A stretch of DNA of 26,801 nucleotides, taken from assembly GCA_963694535.1 (NCBI GenBank), contig CAVODE010000014.1:1-26801 (forward strand), in the 5' to 3' direction. Position numbers and translations under genes: made by a program. Below, piece after piece: positions 1 to 8,970 of the stretch. The notes beneath the pieces were generated by a model. The model worked only from the letters and a program-made list of their open reading frames with translations. It was not told the DNA's origin and did no database searches. This DNA comes from UBA2979 sp963694535 (GTDB lineage Bacteria > Chloroflexota > Dehalococcoidia > UBA2979). Position 1 is the stretch's first letter; the number at the start of each line of letters is the position of its first letter.

Positions 1-588
1 AATATCGAGTAACGGCAAACCAAGTTTGTCGGCTGCCCGTGTATGACATGAAATTGGCGATCCAGTTGCGCGTGCAGCTCGAGCCGCTGCACGTGCTGTT
101 TTTTCCAATTGCATGCGTGGTGATCCAGGTCCCTCGTCTAATCGAGCCTCAAAATCCCAAGCCAATTTTATAATTCCAGCCTTAATACTCGAGCCTGCAA
201 TTCCTTCCGTGAGTTCTCTGGAAAAGTATGATGCAATTTCATCGATGTCCCAAGCGAAGAAAATTGACGGAATCCAGCGATACACTCCAGTTGCACAAAT
301 GATATTCACGCCATATTCATCGTACTGTTCCGCAACCGATTCAAAAAGCCACGCCTGTCTGCCTAAGTCGAAGGGGGTGAGATCTATCAGTGAATTAACA
401 CCACTGGCTTTAGCACGTTTAAGTGCTTCGATGCATCTATCTATGATTTCTTGCTTACGCTCTGGGGTGTCGCATATACCTGGCAAGTCTTGCATTCCTG
501 ATGTCCCGTTTGTTAAATGTTCGTGGGACAGCGTCCAACCCAAGTCACTAATTGAGATTGGCCCGTTAATTGAATTTATTGTCGACAT
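1..588 (-). CDS. Phosphotriesterase-family metal hydrolase, partial (C-terminus beyond window start)
   Basis: The frame is open from an ATG at 588 to the window edge and gives the first 196 residues of an amidohydrolase-fold protein. The start reads LGWTLSHEHL, the signature of the phosphotriesterase family, with H22 and H24 as the first metal pair. AGIIKLAW places a lysine (K141) where the family has its carbamylated bridging lysine, and PISCHT gives H182 as a further ligand. Members hydrolyse phosphotriesters, lactones or related esters; the substrate here cannot be read. The ATG has an ideal AGGAGG six bases upstream, and that ribosome site overlaps the stop of the upstream M28-like gene, so the two are almost surely one transcript. 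No signal peptide is seen, so it is probably cytoplasmic. The remaining metal ligands lie outside the window. Confidence 0.88.
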   Translation of the reverse strand, partial: MSTINSINGPISISDLGWTLSHEHLTNGTSGMQDLPGICDTPERKQEIIDRCIEALKRAKASGVNSLIDLTPFDLGRQAWLFESVAEQYDEYGVNIICATGVYRWIPSIFFAWDIDEIASYFSRELTEGIAGSSIKAGIIKLAWDFEARLDEGPGSPRMQLEKTARAAARAARATGSPISCHTRAADKLGLPLLDI

Positions 589-598
589 TTATTTCCTC

Positions 599-1894
599 CT
601 AATTCTTCATCTGCTCAGCCAGCCGAGATGCCACCTTAATAGCAGCTATAGCCCAGCGCGAGATTTTTTCGGCATCCACCGCGATGTCAACTGTATCTTG
701 TGGTGAGTGAAAATAGTGGTGTCCGCCTCGAAATGAAATAAACTTTCCACCACGAGATGCAATATCTCTAGCTTCCCCTCCGACCTGTGTTCCCACAGGT
801 TCAGGAAAATATTCGAAGGGATTAATGGCGGCTTCATTCATAGCAGACTCGGCCAGAGTCATAAGCGATTGAGAGCTTGCGCTGAGTCGAGCTCCCCGCT
901 TCTTTCCTTCTATCACATTTGGACCTCTCATTGCGTCGACATGCTTTGCCCCTATTGATGCTCCTAAGTGAAGCCAAGTATGGGCCGGATGGCTCATGCC
1001 ATTTTCGTCTGACTTGGAAGTCTTTAGGTGGTGGATAAGGCCTTGGTGTCCGAGCTCATGTCCCCCAGTGGCTGTAAAATGGAAGGAAGACGGACGTTCA
1101 CTCCATTCATTCATAGCTTCTGCAATTGCAAGCCAAGCCGCGAGCCCTCCACCGCGCTCTGCCGCACAGGTAAACCAGCCAGATTTTGGTGTCATTACGC
1201 CGATTCCTGGCCTGTCGCCATTATCAGCAGATTTTAGGTTTGCTAAAACATTTGTTGCGGTCGACGAGAGTCGATGCCCATCAATTGTTAGTATTGCTGA
1301 TCCACCAATGATAAGTTGCGATCGTAATCGCTTGACGTGGCTAGGTTCGACTTGGAGGATCGGCAGCTGGAATGGATCGCGAATCGATTCAGCATTTCGT
1401 AATACAATTTCCCCCTCAGGATCCCCTGTCGGAACAATGACGCCAACGGCACCTCTTTGGGCGATACTCTCATAATGTCCTTTGGCATGCGGATCCATCC
1501 AACGCATATCCTTGCGAATAGCTGAATTTGCTATAACTATTTTTCCGAAGAGGTCTTCTTCGGAATCATCCGCAAGTTCTCCCTCGACTCCCGTCGGGCC
1601 GGTTACGCCACCATCAAACATTGGTATGCCTGTGACGTGAATATCATCGGCACGTAATTTTGCTGTTTTATATTCAAATCGTGGGAATGTATAGGATTGA
1701 ACTATTGGCTCGACACCCAAGTTAGAGAGCTCTGAGGCAAGCCATTCAGTAGTGGCATCATCTCCGGGCAGTCCAGTTCGATGGATACCTAACTGTTCAT
1801 ACTGGCGAAGTCGGTTTTCAATAACCGTTGAATTCACCCCCTTGAGTCCGTTAATATCCTCGATTTGGCTTGGCGGCGAGTATTCTGAACTCAA
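599..1894 (-). CDS. M28-like peptidase family protein with altered metal site
   Basis: This 431-residue protein has the layout of an M28 (aminopeptidase-like) protein: an N-terminal segment, a PA-like insert (about residues 80-200) and a C-terminal zinc-peptidase-like fold. HSPQDTVD near the end matches the family's last metal histidine. Other sites differ: the usual HxD motif is replaced by TPKSGW, the bridging Asp region reads CAAERGGG, and the usual EE pair reads GGHELGHQG, keeping one Glu. It may therefore be a remodelled hydrolase or a non-peptidase member. The start is a TTG, chosen because AGGA lies seven bases upstream and no better start is nearby. There is no obvious signal peptide. 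It is followed after 10 bases by the phosphotriesterase-like gene and is divergent from the men operon. The family call is fairly firm; the activity is not. Confidence 0.72.
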   Translation of the reverse strand: MSSEYSPPSQIEDINGLKGVNSTVIENRLRQYEQLGIHRTGLPGDDATTEWLASELSNLGVEPIVQSYTFPRFEYKTAKLRADDIHVTGIPMFDGGVTGPTGVEGELADDSEEDLFGKIVIANSAIRKDMRWMDPHAKGHYESIAQRGAVGVIVPTGDPEGEIVLRNAESIRDPFQLPILQVEPSHVKRLRSQLIIGGSAILTIDGHRLSSTATNVLANLKSADNGDRPGIGVMTPKSGWFTCAAERGGGLAAWLAIAEAMNEWSERPSSFHFTATGGHELGHQGLIHHLKTSKSDENGMSHPAHTWLHLGASIGAKHVDAMRGPNVIEGKKRGARLSASSQSLMTLAESAMNEAAINPFEYFPEPVGTQVGGEARDIASRGGKFISFRGGHHYFHSPQDTVDIAVDAEKISRWAIAAIKVASRLAEQMKN

Positions 1895-2015
1895 TATTTT
1901 ATCCTTAATTTTATTTGTATGAGGGCAGTGTAATAGAGATGATGAGAGCTACAAGCCTTGCTGAGGTAGACTTTAATATGTTGTTGACTTTTAGACCAAA
2001 TAGAGTTTTTCATGA
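1895..2015. promoter_or_regulatory. Divergent intergenic region, presumed promoters for the M28-like gene and men operon
   Basis: These 121 bases separate the divergent M28-like and menF genes, so both promoters should lie here. TAATAT at 1974-1979 could serve as a -10 box toward menF, but no convincing -35 sits 16-18 bases upstream. TTGACT at 1984-1989 also lacks a well-spaced partner. No operator or riboswitch fold was recognised. The role is inferred from gene orientation. Confidence 0.3.
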
Positions 2016-3404
2016 ATGAGTGTGATAACTGTGAATTTTTCTGATGTTATAAATTCATCGGCTCCTGAAGACTGTTTTCGTCAATATGTTATGCCCACAG
2101 CATTCAAGATTGAGACCCTTTTACAGACAAAAGATTTGTTTAATAGCCATCTTTCATATTTTGAAAAAACGAGTGAGCAATTTGCCCTGTGTGGGATAGG
2201 TATCAGTAAAATATTTGAGCTCGATAACGGGGAAGAAATATCATCATTACACCATCGGGTGCAGCAGTCACTTTCAGGTACCGTCGTTAGACCCGCCCAA
2301 GAAATCTCGACCATAACGGAACCTACTGTTTTAGGTGGTTTTAGGTTTAATAAGAATACTGAACCCGATGAGATTTGGGAGAATTTCGGATACGGCCATA
2401 TGATTCTTCCGAAGATTCTTTTGACAAAACGTCTACTAAACAAAGAGTCAGATGAAACGGTTACGTTTCTGACAGTGTCTCCCGGGGTGTCATCTCTTGA
2501 GGCAATCACGATTCTCGCTCAATTGGAAACATTCGAAGGCTCGGACTGCTGCGATAAACCCAAATCAATGACGTTGGTCAATACTGACGTAGATGAAGAC
2601 GCATGGAGAAGTTCTGTTAAGACTATTTCAAAAGAAGTTCGTAAAAATCAATATAGAAAGGCTGTATTGGCTGCGCGAAAGGTGCTAACAGGACAATTTA
2701 AAATAGCGTCGGTTCTAGGGTCACTACGTAGGTCATATCCTGAATGTTTCCTGTTTTGTTTTTCAGTTCCTAAAGGTGAGGAAGGAGTAATTTCGTTTGT
2801 AGGCGCCACACCTGAATTACTTGTTTCTCTTAATGAAGATAATGTTAAATCATTAGCCTTGGCGGGCTCGATAGGTCGTGGGACGGACAGATCGACGGAC
2901 ACAGAGAACGCACTGGCATTGACGCGTTCCCACAAAGATATTGCTGAACACGATGAAGTCATCGCGGAAATTTCGAATCGTTTAAAACCAATTACGAATT
3001 CTGTGTTAGTGGAGCCGACTCGACTTCGGCGTTTGAACAATATTCAACATCTATCGACAGGAATTACGGCTCAAGCCCGGGTTGAATCTAACTTATTGAA
3101 GTTAGTTGAGGTGCTTCATCCAACACCGGCTGTGTGCGGTGCACCGAGAGAAATTGCATGGAATGTTATTGGAGAACACGAAGAGTTCGATCGTGGGTGG
3201 TATGCGGCACCAATAGGGTGGATGGATGCCCAAGGTGAAGGAGAATTCGCGGTAGCGCTTCGCTCTGCTCTTGTAGAGGGGGGTAAAGCTTGGCTATTTG
3301 CAGGGAACGGTATTGTGGGCCAGTCGAAGCCCGAAATTGAACTACAAGAGGTAAACCTAAAATTTAAGCCGCTCAGCGATGCTTTGGGGGGGCGCTCAAG
3401 ATGA
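2016..3404 (+). CDS. menF: Isochorismate synthase MenF
   Basis: It converts chorismate to isochorismate, the first committed step of menaquinone synthesis. The 462-residue protein is a chorismate-binding (anthranilate synthase component I/isochorismate synthase) fold with a divergent N-terminal half and a conserved C-terminal half. Visible motifs are YRKAVLAARKVL with the likely general-base lysine K215, FVGATPELL with the conserved Glu near 267, LAGSIGRG, SHKDIAEHDEV, HPTPAVCGAP, and the closing GEFAVALRSALVEG plus AGNGIVGQSKPE.E. The GRGTD and DRGWYAAPIGW segments are typical of MenF/EntC-type enzymes rather than TrpE. It is the first gene of the operon and its stop overlaps menD (ATGA), implying translational coupling. 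The ATG at 2016 has only a weak ribosome site. MenF rather than a siderophore EntC follows from the neighbouring men genes. Confidence 0.95.
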   Translation: MSVITVNFSDVINSSAPEDCFRQYVMPTAFKIETLLQTKDLFNSHLSYFEKTSEQFALCGIGISKIFELDNGEEISSLHHRVQQSLSGTVVRPAQEISTITEPTVLGGFRFNKNTEPDEIWENFGYGHMILPKILLTKRLLNKESDETVTFLTVSPGVSSLEAITILAQLETFEGSDCCDKPKSMTLVNTDVDEDAWRSSVKTISKEVRKNQYRKAVLAARKVLTGQFKIASVLGSLRRSYPECFLFCFSVPKGEEGVISFVGATPELLVSLNEDNVKSLALAGSIGRGTDRSTDTENALALTRSHKDIAEHDEVIAEISNRLKPITNSVLVEPTRLRRLNNIQHLSTGITAQARVESNLLKLVEVLHPTPAVCGAPREIAWNVIGEHEEFDRGWYAAPIGWMDAQGEGEFAVALRSALVEGGKAWLFAGNGIVGQSKPEIELQEVNLKFKPLSDALGGRSR

Positions 3405-5197
3405 ACGTCGATCGATCAATTTTGCCGCATGAGAGAATGATTGATGCTTTTATTGAAGAGTTAATCAAAGGTGGGGTGCGTGATTTTGTTGTTTGCCCTG
3501 GTAGCCGCAACACTCCTGTTACGGTTGGCCTGCTTAACGCGAATAGGAAATTACGAGGTCAGGAGGAGCAGTTGAAGCTATGGCGACACATCGACGAGCG
3601 ATCAGCTGGTTACTTTGCTCTAGGAATTGCTCGCACCACTAAGCGCCCGGTTGCAGTATGTGTGACCTCGGGTAGTGCTGTTGCTAATTTACTGCCCGCA
3701 GCCATGGAGGCGCGAATTTCTAGAGTCCCGCTGATTTTTTTAACAGCTGATAGACCGACAGAGTTACAAGAGGTCGGCGCAAACCAAACCGCTAAGCAGA
3801 CAGGTATATTCGGAGATCACGTAAAATGGAATGTGGAATTACCTACGGTTGACGCGTCAGTATGGAGAGAGGTAACCAAATTTTCAACCGCAGCTGCTCG
3901 CCGTTCCGTCAGAGTGGCGATTGATTCACCTAGTGGTCCAGTGCATATCAACATACCGTTTCGCGAGCCTTTAATTTCTGGCGCTGTATTGGACTCGGGT
4001 TCGTCAGCAATAGTAGATTTTAAATTTGTGGAAGCGTCACAGATACAGCCAGACGACTATCAAATTAAACTCATTGTTGACCGTCTTCGTAGTAATGAAC
4101 GAGGCATCATACTTTGTGGACCTGAGACAGCAGACTTGTCATCGGTAGGAATTTTTGAACTATCACGATTGTTAAACTGGCCTATCATAGCCGATCCGAT
4201 GAGCAATCTACGATGGGGACCATATGACTTCGGCAATCTGATAACAACGGCAGATACGTTACTCCGCGTGCCGAAGTTCGCGGAGCAGATGAAGCCTGAG
4301 ATTGTGATTAGATTTGGGGCAATGCCGACATCAAAAAATTTGAATGAGTGGCTGGTAAATTCTGATGCCGACCAGATAGTAATTGATGAGGCATCTCCAG
4401 CTTATGCAGGCTATCGAGATGAGGGTGGAACGGCTGAAATATATCGGTGTACCCCAAAACTGTTTAGTGACGCCGTGAGATATAAGCTGCCCGCCGCCAA
4501 CAAAGTCACAACAGATTATTTACATGATTGGTGTCATAACAATGCGCGTATTCAAGAGTATTCGAATCGATTTTCTGAAGATTTCGGCAATCGCTTCGAA
4601 GGAAGTATATTTGTCGCCCTGAGCGAAGGCTTAGACAAGGAAATTGCTCTGGTACTTGGAAATAGTATGCCAGTTCGAGATGCAGATTCTTTTATTTCAA
4701 CCAACAATATAGCTAGCAGAATTTATGGAACTCGAGGAGTGAGTGGAATTGATGGTGTAGTGTCTGCAGCGGCGGGCACTGCCGCCACCGGCACTACTAC
4801 ATTCCTGGTTGTCGGCGATCTTTCATTCATTCATGATACGAATGGGATGTGGGCTGCGTCTCGCTATAACCTTAATTTGAAAATCATCCTTATTAACAAT
4901 TCTGGTGGAGGAATTTTCTCATTTTTACCGCAGCAGTCATTGATAACAAGTAACGATTTTGAAGAGTGGTGGGGTGCACCACATGATTTAAACCTAGATA
5001 GCTTGGTAGAGGCATTTCGCGGAAAATATAAAGCGTTAGAAGTAGATGAAAACATCCACGAAACACTTCTTCAACTGCTGGAGGAACCAGGGTTCGCCGT
5101 TCTTGAAATTAAGACGGACAGATCTGAGAACTTGGCAATGCACAGGCAATATTGGCAAGGGGCTGTGGACATAGTCTCCGTGGTGGATCAGGAATAA
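3401..5197 (+). CDS. menD: SEPHCHC synthase MenD
   Basis: MenD joins isochorismate and the succinic semialdehyde unit from 2-oxoglutarate, using thiamine diphosphate and Mg, to give SEPHCHC. The 598 residues have the usual three-domain ThDP-enzyme layout. The N-terminal domain has VCPGSRNTPV (about 31-40), the cofactor-activating Glu in HIDERSAGYFALG (E66), TSGSAVANLLPA and LTADRP. The C-terminal domain has GNSMPVRDAD, YGTRGVSGIDG and the metal/ThDP motif GDLSFIHDTNG (about 472-482) closing in NNSGGGIFSFLP (about 499). All are hallmark MenD strings and the length is normal. The start ATG overlaps the menF stop by four bases. The next gene, menH, begins 29 bases after the stop and catalyses the next step. 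Confidence 0.97.
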   Translation: MNVDRSILPHERMIDAFIEELIKGGVRDFVVCPGSRNTPVTVGLLNANRKLRGQEEQLKLWRHIDERSAGYFALGIARTTKRPVAVCVTSGSAVANLLPAAMEARISRVPLIFLTADRPTELQEVGANQTAKQTGIFGDHVKWNVELPTVDASVWREVTKFSTAAARRSVRVAIDSPSGPVHINIPFREPLISGAVLDSGSSAIVDFKFVEASQIQPDDYQIKLIVDRLRSNERGIILCGPETADLSSVGIFELSRLLNWPIIADPMSNLRWGPYDFGNLITTADTLLRVPKFAEQMKPEIVIRFGAMPTSKNLNEWLVNSDADQIVIDEASPAYAGYRDEGGTAEIYRCTPKLFSDAVRYKLPAANKVTTDYLHDWCHNNARIQEYSNRFSEDFGNRFEGSIFVALSEGLDKEIALVLGNSMPVRDADSFISTNNIASRIYGTRGVSGIDGVVSAAAGTAATGTTTFLVVGDLSFIHDTNGMWAASRYNLNLKIILINNSGGGIFSFLPQQSLITSNDFEEWWGAPHDLNLDSLVEAFRGKYKALEVDENIHETLLQLLEEPGFAVLEIKTDRSENLAMHRQYWQGAVDIVSVVDQE

Positions 5198-5226
5198 ATA
5201 ATGGTTGGAGCATTTAATATTTAGTT

Positions 5227-6054
5227 ATGACATATGCAGAGATTAACGGACTAGCTCTTTATTACGATCGCTACGGATTTGGTCCTCCAGTGGTAATGCT
5301 TCATGGATTTACGGGTTCGAGAACAACATGGCTGGATCTGGTTCGTGAACTTCAGGATAGCTTTTGTACGTTTTCGTTCGATCTTATCGGGCATAGTCGA
5401 TCGGGGTCTCCACCAGAGATCGATCACTACCGTATGGATAATGCAGTTGATGACCTTGTCTCAGCTGTACGTTCGATAGGAATCGAAAAGGCAGTATGGC
5501 TTGGATACTCCTTGGGCGGGCGAACAGCATTACAGGTGTGGAAGCGGCATCCAGACATTGTCTCTGGACTGATTCTTGAAGGTGCGAGCCCTGGCATTCC
5601 AACTTGCGAAGAGAGAAAGTTACGAAGAAAGTCAGATGAAAGCTTGGCGCAGTTGATTATTGAAGATGGTATTGAGGCATTTGTTGGTTATTGGGAATCG
5701 ATGTCATTATGGAAGTCACAAGAGATTAATTTATCAGAATCTTCACAGACGGCTCTTCGTGCTCAGCGAATGGCACAGCGTGAAATTGGGCTTGCGAACT
5801 CTTTGCGGGGGATGGGAACTGGGGCTCAATCCTGGCTAGGAGAAGACCTTAAAAGCATTGAGGTGCCCGTGTTGTTGATCGCGGGTAGCCTAGATGATAA
5901 ATATAGTCGGATAGCTAGAGAAATGAGTGAACGAATTTCAGACAGTGAAATTGAACTCATTGCTGACGCGGGCCATGCGGCACATATCGAAAAGCCGGAA
6001 CAAGTTCACAAAATAATCAAAGATTTTTTATTGCAGCACCGTGGAGACCTGTAA
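5227..6054 (+). CDS. menH: SHCHC synthase MenH (alpha/beta hydrolase)
   Basis: MenH removes pyruvate from the MenD product to form SHCHC. The 275 residues form an alpha/beta hydrolase: the oxyanion segment VVMLHGFTGSRTTW (about 22-35), the nucleophile elbow WLGYSLGGRTAL with Ser95, which is the exact GYSLGGR string typical of MenH, ILEGASPGI after it, a likely acid residue in LIAGSLDDKY (about 222) and the catalytic His in DAGHAAHIEKPE (H250). Position between menD and menB supports the call over a generic hydrolase. The ATG at 5227 lacks a good Shine-Dalgarno sequence at normal spacing; a GGAG lies 16 bases upstream, so initiation may be weak or depend on read-through from menD. Confidence 0.93.
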   Translation: MTYAEINGLALYYDRYGFGPPVVMLHGFTGSRTTWLDLVRELQDSFCTFSFDLIGHSRSGSPPEIDHYRMDNAVDDLVSAVRSIGIEKAVWLGYSLGGRTALQVWKRHPDIVSGLILEGASPGIPTCEERKLRRKSDESLAQLIIEDGIEAFVGYWESMSLWKSQEINLSESSQTALRAQRMAQREIGLANSLRGMGTGAQSWLGEDLKSIEVPVLLIAGSLDDKYSRIAREMSERISDSEIELIADAGHAAHIEKPEQVHKIIKDFLLQHRGDL

Positions 6055-6089
6055 AAGAAGTGAACACACTGAATTGAACTGGAGGAATA

Positions 6090-6920
6090 ATGAGTAGCGT
6101 TAACTGGGAGCCAGTAAAAGAATACGAGGACATCCTTTATGACAAGGCTGAAGGAATAGCACGTATCACAATTAATAGACCTGAGATACACAATTCATTT
6201 CGACCGCAGACTCTTGATGAGCTTAGCGAAGCTTTTTTTGATGCTGCGAAGGATGATGAAGTTGGCGTTGTGCTATTTACAGGGGCGGGTGGTCGATCCT
6301 TTTGTGCCGGTGGTGATCAACGAGTACGTGGTCATGCGGGCTATGAGGATGAAAAAGGACCTCGATTGAATGTTTTGCCACTGCAGCGATTTATTCGCGA
6401 AATGCCAAAACCAGTGATTGCATTAGTCGCCGGATATGCAATAGGGGGCGGCCATGTATTGCACGTAGTATGTGATATGACGATAGCCGCTGAAAATGCT
6501 CGTTTCGGCCAGACCGGACCCAGAGTTGGATCGTTCGATGCAGGCTATGGCTCGAGTTTACTTGCTCGCGAAGTCGGAACGAAAAAAGCCAAAGAAATAT
6601 GGTTTTTGTGCAGGCAATATGATGCCCAAGAAGCCTTGGAAATGGGACTTGTGAATACCGTTGTGCCATTAGAACAACTGGAAGAAGAAGGAGTGAATTG
6701 GGCGCGTGAGATTAATGAGAAATCCCCGACCGCTATCCGTTTTCTGAAAAATGCATTTCATGCTGACACTGATGGTGTTACGGGGCTCCAGATTCTAGCC
6801 GGAGATCTCACGATGATGTATTACACCAGCGATGAAGCAAAAGAGGGGCGAAACGCATTTCTTGAATCAAAGCGGAAGCCTGATTTTAAGAAGTTTACAA
6901 GGCTTCCATTTCATGGCTGA
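6090..6920 (+). CDS. menB: 1,4-dihydroxy-2-naphthoyl-CoA synthase MenB
   Basis: MenB closes the second ring of o-succinylbenzoyl-CoA to give DHNA-CoA. It is a 276-residue crotonase-fold protein. GGRSFCAGGDQRVRG (about 67-81) is the MenB form of the oxyanion/CoA motif, YAIGGGHVLHVVCDMTIA (about 116-133) is the second oxyanion segment, and FGQTGPRVGSFDAGYG (139-154) contains the active-site Ser and Asp. IWFLCRQYDAQEALEMGLVN and the C-terminal EGRNAFLESKRKPDF are also MenB-specific. The QTGP string, instead of QTDA, marks the bicarbonate-dependent type I enzymes; this comes from known comparisons of the E. coli and mycobacterial proteins. GGAGG six bases before the ATG is a strong ribosome site, the best in the operon. 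Confidence 0.97.
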   Translation: MSSVNWEPVKEYEDILYDKAEGIARITINRPEIHNSFRPQTLDELSEAFFDAAKDDEVGVVLFTGAGGRSFCAGGDQRVRGHAGYEDEKGPRLNVLPLQRFIREMPKPVIALVAGYAIGGGHVLHVVCDMTIAAENARFGQTGPRVGSFDAGYGSSLLAREVGTKKAKEIWFLCRQYDAQEALEMGLVNTVVPLEQLEEEGVNWAREINEKSPTAIRFLKNAFHADTDGVTGLQILAGDLTMMYYTSDEAKEGRNAFLESKRKPDFKKFTRLPFHG

Positions 6921-6943
6921 ATATGCGAAGTAGTCAATGATTT

Positions 6944-7870
6944 ATGAGTATTGATTCTAAACAGAGTAGAGAGCCTTTGCGTCAGGGCGGTGCTCGAGCT
7001 TACTTACTTGCTGCACGACCTCAAACGCTCACGGCGGCTCTGAGCCCGGTTATTGTGGGCTGGGCCGCAGCTTTTGGGTTAGGCGAATATGAATTCAACC
7101 TGCTACCTGCGCTGGCGGCGTTGCTTGGAGCTTTACTTCTCCAAATTGCAGCAAATTTTGCAAATGATCTTTCAGATTATAGGCGAGGTGCGGACGGACC
7201 AGAAAGATTAGGCCCGATCCGTGCTGCCGCGAGTGGCTTACTCACTGAAAAACAATTATTTCGCGCGGTGATATTTACCTTCATTTTGGCAGTAATCCCG
7301 GGAGTATATCTGATAGTCACGGCGGGATGGATCGTCTTAGTGATAGGGCTGGCTGGGATTATTGCTGGGGTTACTTATGTGGGTGGCCCATGGCCGTACG
7401 GGTATCGTGGTTTGGGTGAAGTGTTTGTATTTACATTTTTTGGTGTTATCGCAGTATCGGGTACTTTTTTTGTCCAGACAGGTTCTGTCAATAGTGAAAT
7501 AATTTTACTGTCTATGCCCGTAGGAATGACTGTTACAGCCATACTGGTTGTTAATAATGTCAGGGATTTAGCGTTAGATAGAGCGGTGGGTAAACGAACA
7601 TTGGCTGTCATCTTAGGTTCAAAGGCGAGTCGTTACCTGTACCTAATTATGTTGTTGATTGCCTATTTGATTCCAACGATACTTCCTATATTTTTTGCAG
7701 ATCTGAGCTGGTGGTTACTTGTAGTATGGCTTTCTTTCCCACTAATTCTTTCACCGGTGCGTACAGTCTTACGTGATGATCCTGGACCGACGTTTAACGC
7801 AGCATTACGTGCGACCGCGCGTTTGCATTTGGGGCTCGGACTTCTGCTCTCGTTTGGGATTTGCATGTGA
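6944..7870 (+). CDS. menA: 1,4-dihydroxy-2-naphthoate polyprenyltransferase MenA
   Basis: MenA is a membrane prenyltransferase that attaches the polyprenyl tail to DHNA, releasing CO2, to give demethylmenaquinone. The 308 residues form many hydrophobic helices, consistent with the UbiA superfamily. The first Asp-rich motif is NFANDLSDYRRGADGPERLG (about 71-90) and the second is NNVRDLALDRAVGKRTLAV (about 204-222), both in the MenA rather than UbiA/COQ2 form. The N-terminal AARPQTLTAALSPVIVGWA is also a MenA signature. The ATG at 6944 has no clear ribosome site. Its stop overlaps the probable GTG start of menC (GTGA). The DHNA-CoA thioesterase that should act just before it is not in the operon. 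Confidence 0.96.
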   Translation: MSIDSKQSREPLRQGGARAYLLAARPQTLTAALSPVIVGWAAAFGLGEYEFNLLPALAALLGALLLQIAANFANDLSDYRRGADGPERLGPIRAAASGLLTEKQLFRAVIFTFILAVIPGVYLIVTAGWIVLVIGLAGIIAGVTYVGGPWPYGYRGLGEVFVFTFFGVIAVSGTFFVQTGSVNSEIILLSMPVGMTVTAILVVNNVRDLALDRAVGKRTLAVILGSKASRYLYLIMLLIAYLIPTILPIFFADLSWWLLVVWLSFPLILSPVRTVLRDDPGPTFNAALRATARLHLGLGLLLSFGICM

Positions 7871-8970
7871 AACGAATCCGAGTCAGGAAACTCCGATGGC
7901 GTCCATTTGAGTTGCATCTGTCCGAGTCATTTGAGAGCTCATGGGGAGTTATAAAGTCGCGCGCAGGTATTTTAGTAAGTATTTCTGATTCTGAGGGCTT
8001 CGAAGGATTTGGTGAAGTTAATCCAATGCCCGAATACACGGGAGGTGCTGCCCTTGCCGACGTGGCTAGGCAGTTTGAGGGTATATCGAGCAAAAAATTT
8101 GGATTGGATATGTTTGATTTCTCGAGAAAAGGTTCATTGTTAGCATGGAATGCATGCAAAATGGCGCTCCTGGATGCCGAGGCTCGCAAATTTAATTTGG
8201 CGCTGCATGTAGAGACATCAGCAGGCTCTCGTTCTGCTGTCATCACAAATGGATTATTAGCTAATTCGACTTTGGGTCAGACGCTCACGCAGGCAGGCGA
8301 TTTGGTCAGTTCGGGGTATTCGACTTTGAAACTTAAGATTGGCTTGAAGTCGCTGGACGAGGACATTGAGACAATTCGTCAGGTAAGAATCCTCTGGCCC
8401 GATATAAAATTGCGATTAGATGTAAACGGTGCTTGGTCTTTGGAGACAGCCAAAACTGCGGTCAAGAAACTCCTTCCGTATGATATCGAGTTAATAGAGC
8501 AGCCAACCGATCCGGATGATTTAGAAAGTCTTGCGAAGGTGCATACCGCCAGCTCAATCCCTATCGCTGCGGACGAGGCTATTTATAAAAATCCTGAGAA
8601 AACTAATCAGATCGTGAGAACTCAAGCGGTTGATATATTGGTATTGAAACCGATGCTAATCGGCGGTATTCGTGAAACGATTGGTTTGGCGGAGTGGGCA
8701 AGTACATACGAGATTGAGAGTTACGTAACGACAACATTTGATTCGGCAATTGGTGTTTCAATGGCAATCCATGCAGCAGCATCATTGCCATGGCAGGCTG
8801 CTCATGGTTTGAGCACTGGGAAACAGATGCTTGATGATGTTGCCGTGACTCCTATTCCGGTAAAAGGAGAAATTCAGATTCCTAAGGGACCTGGGCTCGG
8901 CATATCACCTGACATTGATATGTTAGAGATGGTAGCAACAGCTTCATGGCAAGAAATAATATATGGATAA
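7867..8970 (+). CDS. menC: o-Succinylbenzoate synthase MenC
   Basis: MenC dehydrates SHCHC to o-succinylbenzoate. It is an enolase-superfamily protein of about 367 residues. Counting from the GTG at 7867, the catalytic pair is in TLKLKIG (K155, K157), the metal ligands are D185 (LRLDVNGAW), E211 (ELIEQP) and D236 (IAADEAIY), and the second base is K261 (DILVLKPMLIGG). The N-terminal cap has GFGEVNPMPEYTGG. A TTG at 7861 is in frame two codons upstream, but the GTG forms the classic four-base GTGA overlap with the menA stop, so I prefer it. Many relatives also racemise N-acylamino acids; the operon makes the menaquinone role the likely one. It overlaps menE by eight bases. Confidence 0.94.
   Translation: MKRIRVRKLRWRPFELHLSESFESSWGVIKSRAGILVSISDSEGFEGFGEVNPMPEYTGGAALADVARQFEGISSKKFGLDMFDFSRKGSLLAWNACKMALLDAEARKFNLALHVETSAGSRSAVITNGLLANSTLGQTLTQAGDLVSSGYSTLKLKIGLKSLDEDIETIRQVRILWPDIKLRLDVNGAWSLETAKTAVKKLLPYDIELIEQPTDPDDLESLAKVHTASSIPIAADEAIYKNPEKTNQIVRTQAVDILVLKPMLIGGIRETIGLAEWASTYEIESYVTTTFDSAIGVSMAIHAAASLPWQAAHGLSTGKQMLDDVAVTPIPVKGEIQIPKGPGLGISPDIDMLEMVATASWQEIIYG

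Noticed and set aside
113..706. 197-codon plus-strand ORF at the left end
   Set aside because: It is antisense to the phosphotriesterase-like frame, whose HEHL and AGIIK motifs and strong ribosome site are convincing; the plus frame has no recognisable protein features.
1974..1989. TAATAT and TTGACT as a defined men promoter
   Set aside because: The boxes are in the wrong order and spacing to form one sigma-70 promoter, so I list only a general promoter region.
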